Source of the DNA: Brachycybe producta
Lineage: Eukaryota; Arthropoda; Diplopoda; Playtdesmida; Andrognathidae
DNA: 64,000 nucleotides
NCBI GenBank assembly: GCA_036925085.1
Contig: JAUPFP010000033.1
Location: 1,472,501-1,536,500, forward strand
Direction of reading: 5' to 3'
Below are positions 55,252-64,000 of the stretch, piece by piece. A model generated the notes under the pieces. That model saw nothing but the letters and a program-made list of their open reading frames with translations. It was not told where the DNA came from and ran no database searches. Position 1 is the first letter of the stretch. Every line of letters begins with the position of its first letter. Made by a program: the position numbers and the translations under genes.

Positions 55252-56080
55252 GACACCTGGCATACATTTTTGGGACAGACTGTAGTCATTTTTGGGACGC
55301 ACTTTGTACACACTTTTTGGTAATCTCTGTATACATTTTTTGGGCCTCTATATTTTTGGGTTTCTCTGTATACATTTTTGGGACACAATGTATACATTTT
55401 TGGGAAACTCTGAATACATTTTTCGGACAGACTGTAGTCATTTTTGGGACACACTTTGTACACACTTTTTGGTAATCTCTGTATACATTTTCTGGGTTTC
55501 TCTATACATTTTTGAGACACTGTATACATTTTTTGGAACACACTATACATTTTTGGAACCCACAGTAGTCATTTTTGGGACACACTCTGTCAGTGGCGTA
55601 GCTAGAGTTTGTGCCCCCGGGGCGGTCGTTGAGTTCCCCCCCCCTTTCCTTACGAAAAACACAAAACGATACAAATCAGTGGGAGTGGCCAAACGATATT
55701 ATCGATATCCAGTAATTGAAATGGTTTATATAATTTTTATATTCAATATGAAATTATTAAATAAACCAGGACCCGGACTTAAAAACAATTTTGGATTGCA
55801 GAATACATTCCACGAGCGCAGCGAGCGAAAATTTTTTTTATAATTTCTTCTTGGGCCATCTTAAAAGATCTTTAGAAAGCCCCTTCTACTATCCCGACAG
55901 GGGGAAAAAAAAACGTTTCTTTTCATTGGTGCCGCCCCCAAAAAAGTTCCGCACGGGGCGAACCGCCCCTGCCCCCTAGCTACGCTACAGCACACTGTAT
56001 ACACTTTTTGGTAATCCCTGTATACATTTTTTTGGGGTTCTCTGTATACATTTTTGAGACACACACTGTATACATGTCAT
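55252..56080 (-). repeat. TATACATTTTTGGGACACA minisatellite, split by hAT
   Basis: Degenerate units of about 20-27 bp (TGTATACATTTTTGGGACAC, GTACACACTTTTTGGTAATC, TAGTCATTTTTGGGACAC) run from 55252 to 55590 and resume at 55991-56080. A higher-order unit of about 170 bp is suggested by the repeat of CAGACTGTAGTCATTTTTGG at 55277 and 55429. Frames of 120 and 183 codons are artefacts of the array. Confidence 0.88.
55591..55990. mobile_element. hAT-like element in the minisatellite
   Basis: It starts CAGTGGCGTAGCTAGAGTTT and ends CCCCCTAGCTACGCTACAG. CACTCTGT and CACACTGT flank it (8 bp, one mismatch). The array continues on both sides. The interior includes CCCCGGGGCGG near the left, its counterpart near the right, and GC-rich ends. 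It is non-coding. Confidence 0.82.
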
Positions 56081-56648
56081 AATGAATGGATGCCACATAA
56101 AACTTCATCACAAAAAGTAAAGCAAATAAATGTTATCCATAGAAAAACATAATAAAAGCTATGAAAGAAAAAAATATTGTTTAATATAAACAGTAAACAG
56201 CTAACAAAAAAATGATGCTAATCAAGTTTAGTTTAGTTAATGTATTTATTGTAATTTAAGATTTTTTTTTATTTTAAGTAAAGATTTTCAATATAAGGAT
56301 TAGGACCTTTTTTATATGTATACAGTATATGTATATACCGGTATATACAGAGTATATAGAGCTTAAGTCTTATTTATTTAAGACTTATTTAGGGTAATAA
56401 AGGGGAGTAAAATGCGGCCACAAAATGAAGCCGAACAAAAAAAAACACATCTCCATTCTTCTGCTATCATCATTAAATTCCACACATCATCATCACCATC
56501 ACCACCAACCACCATAATAATGCTTTTATGTATTTTTTTTAAAGCCATGATTTATTTTTTGCATCACAATTTTTTCTTAAATTCTAAAGAAAGATCTTTT
56601 GACTTTGAATCAATCGTCATAAATAAAGATCTCACATGTTTTTAATGA
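56081..56648. other. AT-rich unique DNA
   Basis: A CATCAC run lies near 56485-56505 and a TATAC-rich dyad near 56318-56350. No gene was recognised. Confidence 0.4.
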
Positions 56649-57099
56649 ACAGTGAAAACCGTTTAACACAAAAAATGGAAGAGATCAGAATATTTTTCTC
56701 TCGTTTTATTAGAATTTCGTGTTAAAAGAAACAAGTTTTTTTAAAAAAAAATGTTTCTAATAGTAGGCCGTACTACAATATCGTGATAAGGATGCAAAAT
56801 GGCAAGAAAGCATCAAAAACGATACGCTAAAAATGCTTACAATTTACATATTGATTCCGCCTTTTTAATACTAAAATTATTAGTAATGTTTTATTGGCAA
56901 TGATTGCAGTATGTATGAAGAAATTCCCCCAAGAAATGGCCACTGGTTTGTTTTTTCTTGTATGAAAACAGTTTTACAAATTTGAAAAACCATTGTCTTA
57001 ACTTTATTTCGTGTTATGAGAAGGATTTTAGGTATTCTACTTTTAGTTATTCTTGGTAATTCTAATCAATATTTTCGAGTTTATCTATGTCGTCTTAAG

Positions 57100-57430
57100 A
57101 GTTGGAAATTTCATAAACCACTTTTTGACTAAAAAATGAAGTCGAAGGTCGAAGTCGAAGGAAATGTTTTTTCTATGGAAAGATGCAAGGTGGTCAAATT
57201 TTGGCGACAACCCGATTTCATTTTACAGTAGAAAAAGTGGTCTATATGCCAACGACCTTATCTTTGGAACACACAAACCACTTTTGGATGTCAATGTTAT
57301 AACTGTAAAATAAAGTCGAGTTGTAGCCAAAATAAACCACTTTAAATGTTTCCATACAGTCAACCACCTGCAACTTGATTTTGTAGTCAAAATCGACCAC
57401 CTAAAGTGGTCTTGTATGCCAAGGGCCTTT
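57100..57430. mobile_element. Two adjoining FoldG copies
   Basis: The first ends TTTACAGTAGAAAAAGTGGT then CTATATGCCAACGACC. The second runs from TTTGGAACACACAAACCACT to AAATCGACCACCTAAAGTGG then TCTTGTATGCCAAGGGCC. AAAATGAAGTCG words mark the arms. Confidence 0.7.
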
Positions 57431-57474
57431 AAACGAATTTTAATCTTTGAGAAACCCGAAACAGACTAATCACA

Positions 57475-57652
57475 GGTCACCAGGTGACCTACACTTTTTT
57501 TTTATATACGTGGTTAGGTGAGGTTACATTAAATTAAGCTTGTTGCAAGGGGGGGGCATAGTCCTCCATATTTAAAAAAGTGTAAATTACTGAGTGACCC
57601 ACAGTTCTTCTCCAAATAGCTCTTTGAAAGTGTAGGTCACATAGTGACCTAC
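57475..57652. repeat. Inverted pair of GGTCAC palindromes
   Basis: CAGGTCACCAGGTGACCTAC near 57474 faces GTAGGTCACATAGTGACCTA near 57632. Each is itself a short palindrome, so the block is a nested foldback. Confidence 0.75.
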
Positions 57653-57764
57653 GATTAAGTCTGTTCCGAGAAAACCTATTCTATAAGAAACCAGACCAAA
57701 AATATATTTAGTGTTATCCAATTTTTCGTGTTATCCGTTTTAGTTTTAAACGGTTTTTACTGCA

Positions 57765-58680
57765 TATTTGCCTACTAAATTGCATTTATTTCTCTTTACG
57801 CCACTAGGTGTGAAATTATTATTTTTCATCATAAATGAATAATAATGTTAATAAATTAACAAAATCGCTCGGAAAAAGAGAGATGGTTTTTTTTGTTTGT
57901 TTCCGAGACATAAAACTTTTGCGAAGAAAAAAGTGAAATTATTTTTTATATAAATATGAAAAATAATAAATATATTTGTCATTAAAGAAAAAAGCAAACA
58001 AAAGAAAGTAGATTATAAACTCCTTCCTCATATTTTTTTTTCACTCTCTTTCTTCTCATCATCATCTACCCTAAAAAAATAATAATCCATTAAATCCTGC
58101 GGTTTAATAAAACCATATGCAACTCTCAAAGATTTATATGAAGAGAAAAAAAAAGAGAAAAAAAAATGAGAAAGAATGAAAAATATTAAGCTGAAAATAA
58201 ATACATTGCTAAAACTGAAGTATATTCAAAAAGAAGAGACAACAACAAAAAAATATTGGAAAAGAAAATAACTTGAAGCCAAACGAGACTAGAAACTAAA
58301 AAAAAGGAGTATTGTATTAATACACCCACCACCAATGCAGCTTTCATTAGTAGATGCAAATCCAATTTAGAAAAAGGAACCGTAAATAGCATTTTTTTAT
58401 CTATAGGCTTAAATACAATTGGCATAAGACAAAAAAATAATAATTTTCTAAAAAAGTAGAGACTAAAAAAAAGAGCTACTACTTACTATGAAATGTAATA
58501 GCAATAAACCGATTAAAACTTTACTATTTGGATAACTTGAAAAAAGCTTGCGGATAAAACGCAAACGTCTTTGTGAATGTGGATACGTAAGGCCTACACG
58601 TTCATATTAAAAAGCTATATCGGCATGAACAGAAAAAAAATCGATATGACCCAATAACTAGCATAGTCGTATAAGTTTAA
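57765..58680. other. A-rich unique DNA
   Basis: No gene was recognised. The 79-codon minus frame at 58186-58425 is hydrophobic and low-complexity. Confidence 0.4.
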
Positions 58681-58686
58681 AAACAC

Positions 58687-58760
58687 AGTGGCGCAACAAC
58701 GAGGAGCACGGGAGAAGTTAATCTCTGGGCGCCAACAAACAGGGGCGCCAAACGGTTAGA
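58687..58760 (+). mobile_element. hAT-like terminal fragment
   Basis: CAGTGGCGCAACAACGAGGA resembles the CAGTGGCGTAGC terminal class. No second end was found, so this is tentative. Confidence 0.4.
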
Positions 58761-58852
58761 AACTTAAAATTAAAAAAACGACTTTTTCCACTATTTTCGT
58801 TATTGCACATTAATTTAGTAGTTTTCATGTATTGTACAAATTATTCACAGTA

Positions 58853-58925
58853 AGTAAACCCGTCGTGCAATTTGTAAAATTTACAAAGAAGTTGTAGGCT
58901 GTGCTATGTATACCTTAGAGTCAAC
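58853..58925 (-). mobile_element. Decayed Helitron-like 3' end
   Basis: AAGTAAACCCGTCGTGCAAT matches the 5985 terminus (CTAGTAAACCCGTCGTGCAA), but the CTAG is altered. Confidence 0.45.
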
Positions 58926-59290
58926 AGGAGCCGTGTATTTCAAAAGAAATCATTGGTTAATTCTTCAAGATTCAACAGGATTTGTTAATTTTTTTTTTTG
59001 CTGTTATATGGTATTTTTATATTTACATTATTGTGGTATCTTTTTTTAAATATAGGAGATCTGTAAGATGAGCTTGTTCTCCTAGAGCTACCTGTTTTTG
59101 TAATTGTATACGTTACTGTCAATCTGCGGAATCAGTTAATCTGCAGATTGCCTAAGCAATCTGCAAAACCACCAAACTGCCAGTGAATCTGCAAAATTCA
59201 ACACCTAAAATGTATTGAATTTTGCAGATTCACTATAATGTAACACAATTAAGTGTATATGTTTCATTTATACTTAAATTGTATTACACT
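58926..59290. other. AT-rich DNA with CTGC-type dyads
   Basis: GTGAATCTGCAAAATTCAAC and TTGAATTTTGCAGATTCAC form an inverted pair at 59182-59233, probably another small foldback. No gene is seen. Confidence 0.55.
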
Positions 59291-59294
59291 ATAG

Positions 59295-59480
59295 AATAAA
59301 CTTTATAATAATAAAAACTTTATTGTAAAAAAATATCAACATAAAAATACTCTTTTAAGTGATTAAGCTACTCTTCTAGTCTCTAAAACACTTTCAAGCC
59401 TCTCAGTTTTTCTCCAAAAAAATTAAATAACCTGAATTCAAAGGGATTTTCATTTAAAAATCCCCTTATGTGTTCCACAA
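59295..59480 (-). mobile_element. FoldD right-arm copy
   Basis: AAAATATCAACATAAAAATA, GTGATTAAGCTACTCTTCTA, GTCTCTAAAACACTTTCAAG and AATTAAATAACCTGAATTC. Confidence 0.65.
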
Positions 59481-60353
59481 TTAATGAATTGGATATCAGA
59501 TCAAAGAGATATCACTGAAATATAATAATGACTTGTTCCATTGCAAATAAAAAAAATATAATAGCCCCCCTCCCTCATCAATTTGTAGTGCTAACGAATG
59601 ACCACTGCATCCAATGGGTAATTTTGGCAGTTTATGGTCAATGTTGCAAAAGTGGGCATATCAAATGTAAGAGGCATTTGAAGAGTTAGTTGAAGATGAA
59701 ACTCGTTGAAAGAATAAGTTAGCTACTAAGTTCTATAAATAGGTAAATAACCACACAAACGGTAAGAAACCCCAGATAAGAAATTCTATAGTAATGAGGC
59801 TATATATGTGATGGTGTCAGTTGACCTCAAAAAAAATTACAGTAGCTAAATTGTGTTTTTTTTTTGGAGCGCCATCAAGCTCAGATATATACTGTATATT
59901 GCATGTAACCACCATCCAAATAGTCCCAAGTATAAAAAAAACACGCAGACAACATGAAGCTTCTTCTATATCCAAATAAAATTTGCAAGTAAAAGGCATT
60001 TATATAGAAGATGCAATGTCGGGGTTGTTTTTTCTAGATGTTGTTGTTGTTGTTGGGTGAAGATACGAGCACTTTAAATAACTAAATATAAGCATCATTC
60101 GTGCTAGATTTAAGTGAATATGCAAAAATGGTGGGTAGGCGGCCCATATAGTGTCGTAATAATGCAAGTGATGTTGTTCACTACGACCTGAATCCTGTTT
60201 TAATGTCAGGAAGAAGCAACGTTTAAACCAATTTAAGAAGAAGAAAAAAAGAGATAGAAAAAAAAAGAGAATGGTGAAAGCGAGAATTCATGTAGCTTTT
60301 AGAGAAAAACCACCATCTCCATCCACTTCTCTCTCTCTCTCTTTCTCTCTCTT

Positions 60354-60393
<40 letters not shown>

Positions 60394-60840
60394 CCAAACA
60401 ATTCTCAAGAACAACTCGATTGTGAAAAGCATTGTTAATAATTCATAGACAGGATATTCAAGTGCGCATGCGCGTTGCAATGTTCATTAAATACTTCAAC
60501 TTTGTTGTTACCTTTTTGCAGAGTAACTAAAATTTGGATGTAGAATGCAAAGAATATAGTTACAGTGAGGCTAAGTAAAGTGTCTTCTAAAATGATTTAC
60601 TAATTTTCTATGAATATTTATTATAAACTTTCGTATGAATTACATGAATAATCAGAAATGATAATACTAGCTAGAATACACGTCAACATGTCAATGTTTT
60701 TAAAAAGTTCATAAAAGCACCACCATGTGTCGCACATAACTGCAAATTCATTTAGCAAATACGTTAAGATGCAGGTATAAAAAAAAGAGCTTGAGGCGTG
60801 AAAAATCAATAAGATTTCCCTAGCAACCAGCTCCTTAAAG
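59481..60840. other. AT-rich unique DNA
   Basis: A CT run at 60330-60391 and a TTG run near 60042-60055. The arginine/glutamate frame on the minus strand (60223-60480) is an artefact. No gene is seen. Confidence 0.5.
60330..60391. repeat. (CT)n microsatellite
   Basis: An interrupted CT/CTTT run of about 60 bp. Confidence 0.95.
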
Positions 60841-60841
60841 G

Positions 60842-60955
60842 TGGCAATCACTTATAACACTTTTTTTTTTCCACTTGCCCCTTGAATGGAAGCAATCACT
60901 GCTAACACTTCTTACTTTTGCCCCCTTGAATAAAGGCAACCACTGCTAATTTTAA
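60842..60955 (+). repeat. Tandem repeat of about 46 bp, 2.5 units
   Basis: GCAATCACTTATAACACTT, GCAATCACTGCTAACACTTC and GCAACCACTGCTAATTTT recur at 60844, 60892 and 60936, each pair separated by a CCCCTTGAAT word. Confidence 0.8.
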
Positions 60956-60957
60956 CT

Positions 60958-61185
60958 GGCCAGTAATTAATGAGTCGAATTCAAAAGCGCCAAATTGAAC
61001 AAACGGCCAAGCTGAACAACCGCAAATTTTTTTTGGCTTTTATTCAGTTTGGTGTTTGTTCCATTTTGCGCTTATTCAGTTTTGTAGTTATTTAATTTGG
61101 CACTTATTCAGTTTGTCAGTTGTTCAAATTGGCGCTTATTCATTTTGGCCGCGTGTTTCACTTGACACTTATTCAGCGCCACCAT
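60958..61185 (+). repeat. Degenerate 20-bp TTCAGTTTGGCGCTTA repeat
   Basis: TTTATTCAGTTTGGTGTTTG, TTCCATTTTGCGCTTATTCA, TTTAATTTGGCACTTATTCA, TTCAAATTGGCGCTTATTCA and CACTTGACACTTATTCAGCG follow one another. AAAGCGCCAAATTGAACAAA at the left is the inverted version. The block corresponds to 20815-20925. Confidence 0.75.
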
Positions 61186-62175
61186 CAAGACACTACACAC
61201 GTTTATTAAAAAAAAGAGCCACTAATTCATTAATAAAATCCACTATGACATCAAAGTTGATGCAATTAACAAATTAGTATCATTTTTTTTTAAAAAAATA
61301 AAAGTACAAATTGGGCAAATATTTTTTTAAGTTATTCAAGTTATCAGTACAGTTCTAGCTTGTATCAGAATTAGATTCGAAGTTTTAATCGGATTTGAAA
61401 TCGAAAATATACAATATTTTTAATTATATTAAAAAGATAAAAAATAATATTTGAATTGTTTGACCAGAATCGGAATCGCAAGTTAAAATTTTGTTTCCAA
61501 TAACCAACCACCCCTGATATTTATAACAATATCCTCCATTTAACGATCACGTTCTTTGAGGATTTGTATTCATTTTGAGTAAATACATTCAGAATAACGT
61601 GCTTGCTAAATGAAGACAGATGAAAATAAGGCATAAATAATAAATTCATAAAAGAAAAACAACAACTTAGAAGTAACTTAAGAGGAAATATAAAAACAGG
61701 AAGTTTAAATCAGTCACTAAATCTTAATTAAACAAATATCCAAAAATAAATTTTCTAACCTTTTTTTGTTGTTGTTGAATGTCTTTAAAGTAAATCACCA
61801 TCTTTTGCTGTGTCTAGAAAAAATGAAAGGAAGACAAAATATATCTTTGTTTCTCAGTAAGTGGTAACCAGCCTTTTTCTAATAAAAGGCCAGTGCAATA
61901 TTTTAATATAGGCTTACATTATGAATGATATTTTTTAATGGTTGCCTACTATAAACTGTGATAAAGTCAAAAAATATATATTGCAAAACTCATAAACATT
62001 TGATATTCTATAAAAGTTCTCATGAGTTTAGCACTAGCTTTGACTATTTGATTATTTAACCATATAAAACCAGTCACTCTGCAAAATGATCAATCAATTT
62101 GCTAAACTGTAAATTAGGCAGTAACTCATCACAATGAGTAAAATAAAAAAAAAACAATGAAAAGTCTACAAAATG
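61186..62175. other. AT-rich unique DNA
   Basis: 61985-62060 (CTCATGAGTTTAGCACTAGC, TTTGACTATTTGATTATTTA) is similar to 44150-44230, so a further eroded repeat family is likely. No gene is seen. Confidence 0.45.
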
Positions 62176-62179
62176 TCAT

Positions 62180-62465
62180 GGTGGTTTTAAAGTGTAAACA
62201 CCTCTCGAACTCTGATTATTCAATCGTTCAGGTGCAAAACTTACATGTCTTAGAAACTAGAATGTTAGCTCAATCAAGTAAGGGTATTTTTATATTGGTA
62301 TCTTTTAAAGTAACCTTTTTATGTCATATTGAAAATGACCCAACTTTAAGAAGACGATATTAAAAAGTTTAAATTGAAAGATATTAATATAAACAATACC
62401 CTGAAGTGATTAATACCCTTCTAGTTTTTCTTAATTTTCCTGCTTAAACCATCTTAAGACATTTA
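62180..62465. mobile_element. FoldD copy 13
   Basis: GGTTTTAAAGTGTAAACACC, TCTCGAACTCTGATTATTCA, AAACTAGAATGTTAGCTCAA, AGAAGACGATATTAAAAAGT and AATACCCTTCTAGTTTTTCT. Both arms are present. Confidence 0.7.
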
Positions 62466-63700
62466 TTTCTAGATTTGTTTCTTGACATTATGTATTTTTG
62501 TAAAATACCTAAAACACTAGTCAAGTGTACAGATTTATTACCAAAATTGTGGTTTCACAAACTGACTACTAAATATGCAGAATGACTGATATTCCACTTT
62601 TGTGGTAACATTTATCACTTGCGTCAAATAATAAAAAAATGTGTAAACATTATGAACTTGTGGCTTTTGTGTCTTCTGCTAATTGGTAGACATACTTAAT
62701 ACAAATCTAAATTCTGTCCCAACTTATAAAAACTGTACTTTCTAAATAGAGAGACACACCCTGTATTTGAACTTTCGACAATCTGAACAAGAAGAAGCAG
62801 AACAAACAAAAAATTAAAAGACTTCTTAGCAGATTTCGGTAACTGCATAAAGGGGGTTCTTGTGTTTAGATGAATCGTGCTCGAGGGCCACATAAAATAA
62901 ATACAATGTTACGGCCTCCTCCATATGTTGGACGCATTCGCATTCCGGCGCATTTGTGTACAGCTATCTATCTATAGAAAGTAAACGAATCAATCGAAAT
63001 CTCTCAAACTCTTTTCGCCGCTATGTTTCTTTCTAGTTTTTTTTTGTCTATCCTTTTAAATAAAAGAGTAAACAAGATAAAAGTTTGGTCTAACAGACAA
63101 ATTAAAAGGAGGACTCTCTTGAGGAATTTACCCCTACAACCCCCTCCTTTCTCTCTATCTCTTAATATTAAACACTTGCACACAAGTAAAATGCCTGAAA
63201 AAGTAGCAACATCCTAGAGATAAGTTGTAAATCTTAACAGAAATTCATAAAGTGAAACCTTAATTATTATTAAGAAACTCTTAAAAAAAACAATATTTGA
63301 TGTGTACAGTTCCATAACGTTGTAAATGCTACATAAGGGTGAAATACGTTTTAATTCGAAAATGGGTTGCTAACGCCATGCTTTTTGCAGAAGAATTTTC
63401 TTGTCACGAAAGTGCTGTTCCTAGAGGCAATACACTGAAGTAGAATTGTTATTCTAGTCATACCGTCATAACAGCCTGGCAACCTGGCCAGCAACAATGT
63501 CACTATAGTGAGAACTTGTCAGCATATGTTTGCATGTTGGCATTTACAACGTTTTGAAACTAAAGTGAAATTTAAATTTTTTAAAAAAAATATTCTAATA
63601 CTGATTAAGAAATTTCAATACATTCTCTTCATTTCTTAGCTTCCTGTAAATTGCTTTACAATATTTTATGTCTTTAATGTAATTTGGTTTATTATTTAGT
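62466..63700. other. AT-rich unique DNA
   Basis: 62505-62615 holds two copies of the short dispersed ACTAGTCAA/TGACTACTAA word. The rest is unremarkable and no gene is seen. Confidence 0.4.
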
Positions 63701-63702
63701 TA

Positions 63703-64000
63703 CTAGTGGGGTAACCCGTCATAAATGACGAGAGCAAAATTCACAGGCAATTGTGCCCAGCATTAGAATTTCTTTTTCTCCGCCATTTTATGACGTCAGA
63801 TCAAGTAACAAACCAATTAGAAATTGATGACGTTCATAAAAGGGCTGAGCAAAAGAAATTCTAATGCTGGGCACAATTGCCCGTGATAAATTCTAGTTTA
63901 ATTTTGCTACTATTATCCCCGCCCCTTTTTATATTTGAAAGAGAAAATGAGCTTTTCATTTTCTCTGGTGTGCGCATGCGCGTCGTTTGTTCCTTTTTTA
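63703..64000 (-). mobile_element. Helitron-like element, cut by window end
   Basis: On the minus strand it ends CGTCATTTATGACG, then GGTTACCCCACTAG next to T. It is collinear with 49866-50159 in reverse orientation, including the nested PalA2. Its 5' part lies beyond the window. Confidence 0.78.
63743..63884. mobile_element. PalA2 MITE copy 3, inside Helitron-like element
   Basis: ACAGGCAATTGTGCCCAGCA begins and TGGGCACAATTGCCCGT ends the element. TGACGTCA is at 63791-63798. It sits at the same position as copy 2 inside the other Helitron-like copy. Confidence 0.85.

Larger units (their letters stand above)
56650..57762. mobile_element. TIR element CAGTGAAAACCGTTTAA, with nested FoldG
   Basis: It starts CAGTGAAAACCGTTTAACAC and ends TTAAACGGTTTTTACTG, with one mismatch over 17 bp. 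Internal TTTCGTGTTA words occur near both ends. CAGTRRAAC-like ends suggest pogo/Tigger, but the expected TA duplication is not evident. The region 57100-57430 is FoldG sequence. There is no transposase frame. Confidence 0.6.

Noticed and set aside
55188-55843. 120- and 183-codon frames with repeated YTxxQK or FWDT words
   Set aside because: The periodic peptides simply mirror the TTTTTGGGACACA minisatellite and the inserted hAT-like element.

Overview
This window is AT-rich eukaryotic, almost certainly metazoan, intergenic or intronic DNA. I find no host protein-coding gene, rRNA, tRNA or CRISPR array that I can support. The longest open frames (up to about 184 codons) fall inside transposon copies, tandem repeats or poly-purine/pyrimidine tracts. 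Long AT, AG/CT, ATT and GATG microsatellites, poly-C runs and very dense small palindromic elements suggest a marine invertebrate genome. The exact phylum cannot be read from the sequence.

What the window does hold is a dense population of mostly non-autonomous mobile elements, often nested. Family names below are my own labels. PalA is a quasi-palindromic, GC-box-bearing MITE of about 205 bp, bounded by ACAGG...CCTGT with 9-bp target duplications (seven copies, plus a related PalA2 with three). HarbB is about 290 bp with TACC...GGTA ends and TTA/TAA duplications (five copies). FoldC has TACCTCGTTTCCACTAC-type ends (five copies). FoldD is a foldback of about 340 bp (13 whole or partial copies). 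A set of distinct foldbacks has ends resembling GGGCCTTGGCACACAGAC. There are hAT-like elements with 8-bp duplications (22401-22649, 44703-45170, 55591-55990), Helitron-like 3' ends (5985, 10352, 50159, 63703), pogo/Tigger-like ends, two LINE carboxy-terminal remnants (51809 and 53600 onward) with further 3' tails, and one solo-LTR-like fossil (32673-33405).

Layout. 1-12 kb: microsatellites, a Helitron-like element, PalA, HarbB, small hairpins and a 210-bp tandem array. 12-23.8 kb: PalA copies, a FoldD cluster, HarbB, FoldC and a multi-level nest at 22.4-23.7 kb. 24-34 kb: foldbacks, a double PalA insertion at 28.75-29.18 kb, and a three-level nest at 32.5-33.8 kb. 34-40 kb: mostly unique AT-rich DNA. 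40-48.3 kb: a 760-bp palindrome, a PalA/foldback cluster, hAT and FoldC copies and a 32-bp minisatellite. 49-64 kb: two opposite-facing Helitron-like copies sharing one internal PalA2, the LINE remnants, a minisatellite split by a hAT-like element, a pogo-like element and more FoldD.

The main value of the window is as a record of insertion order. In several places a second copy in the same window gives the uninterrupted target sequence.
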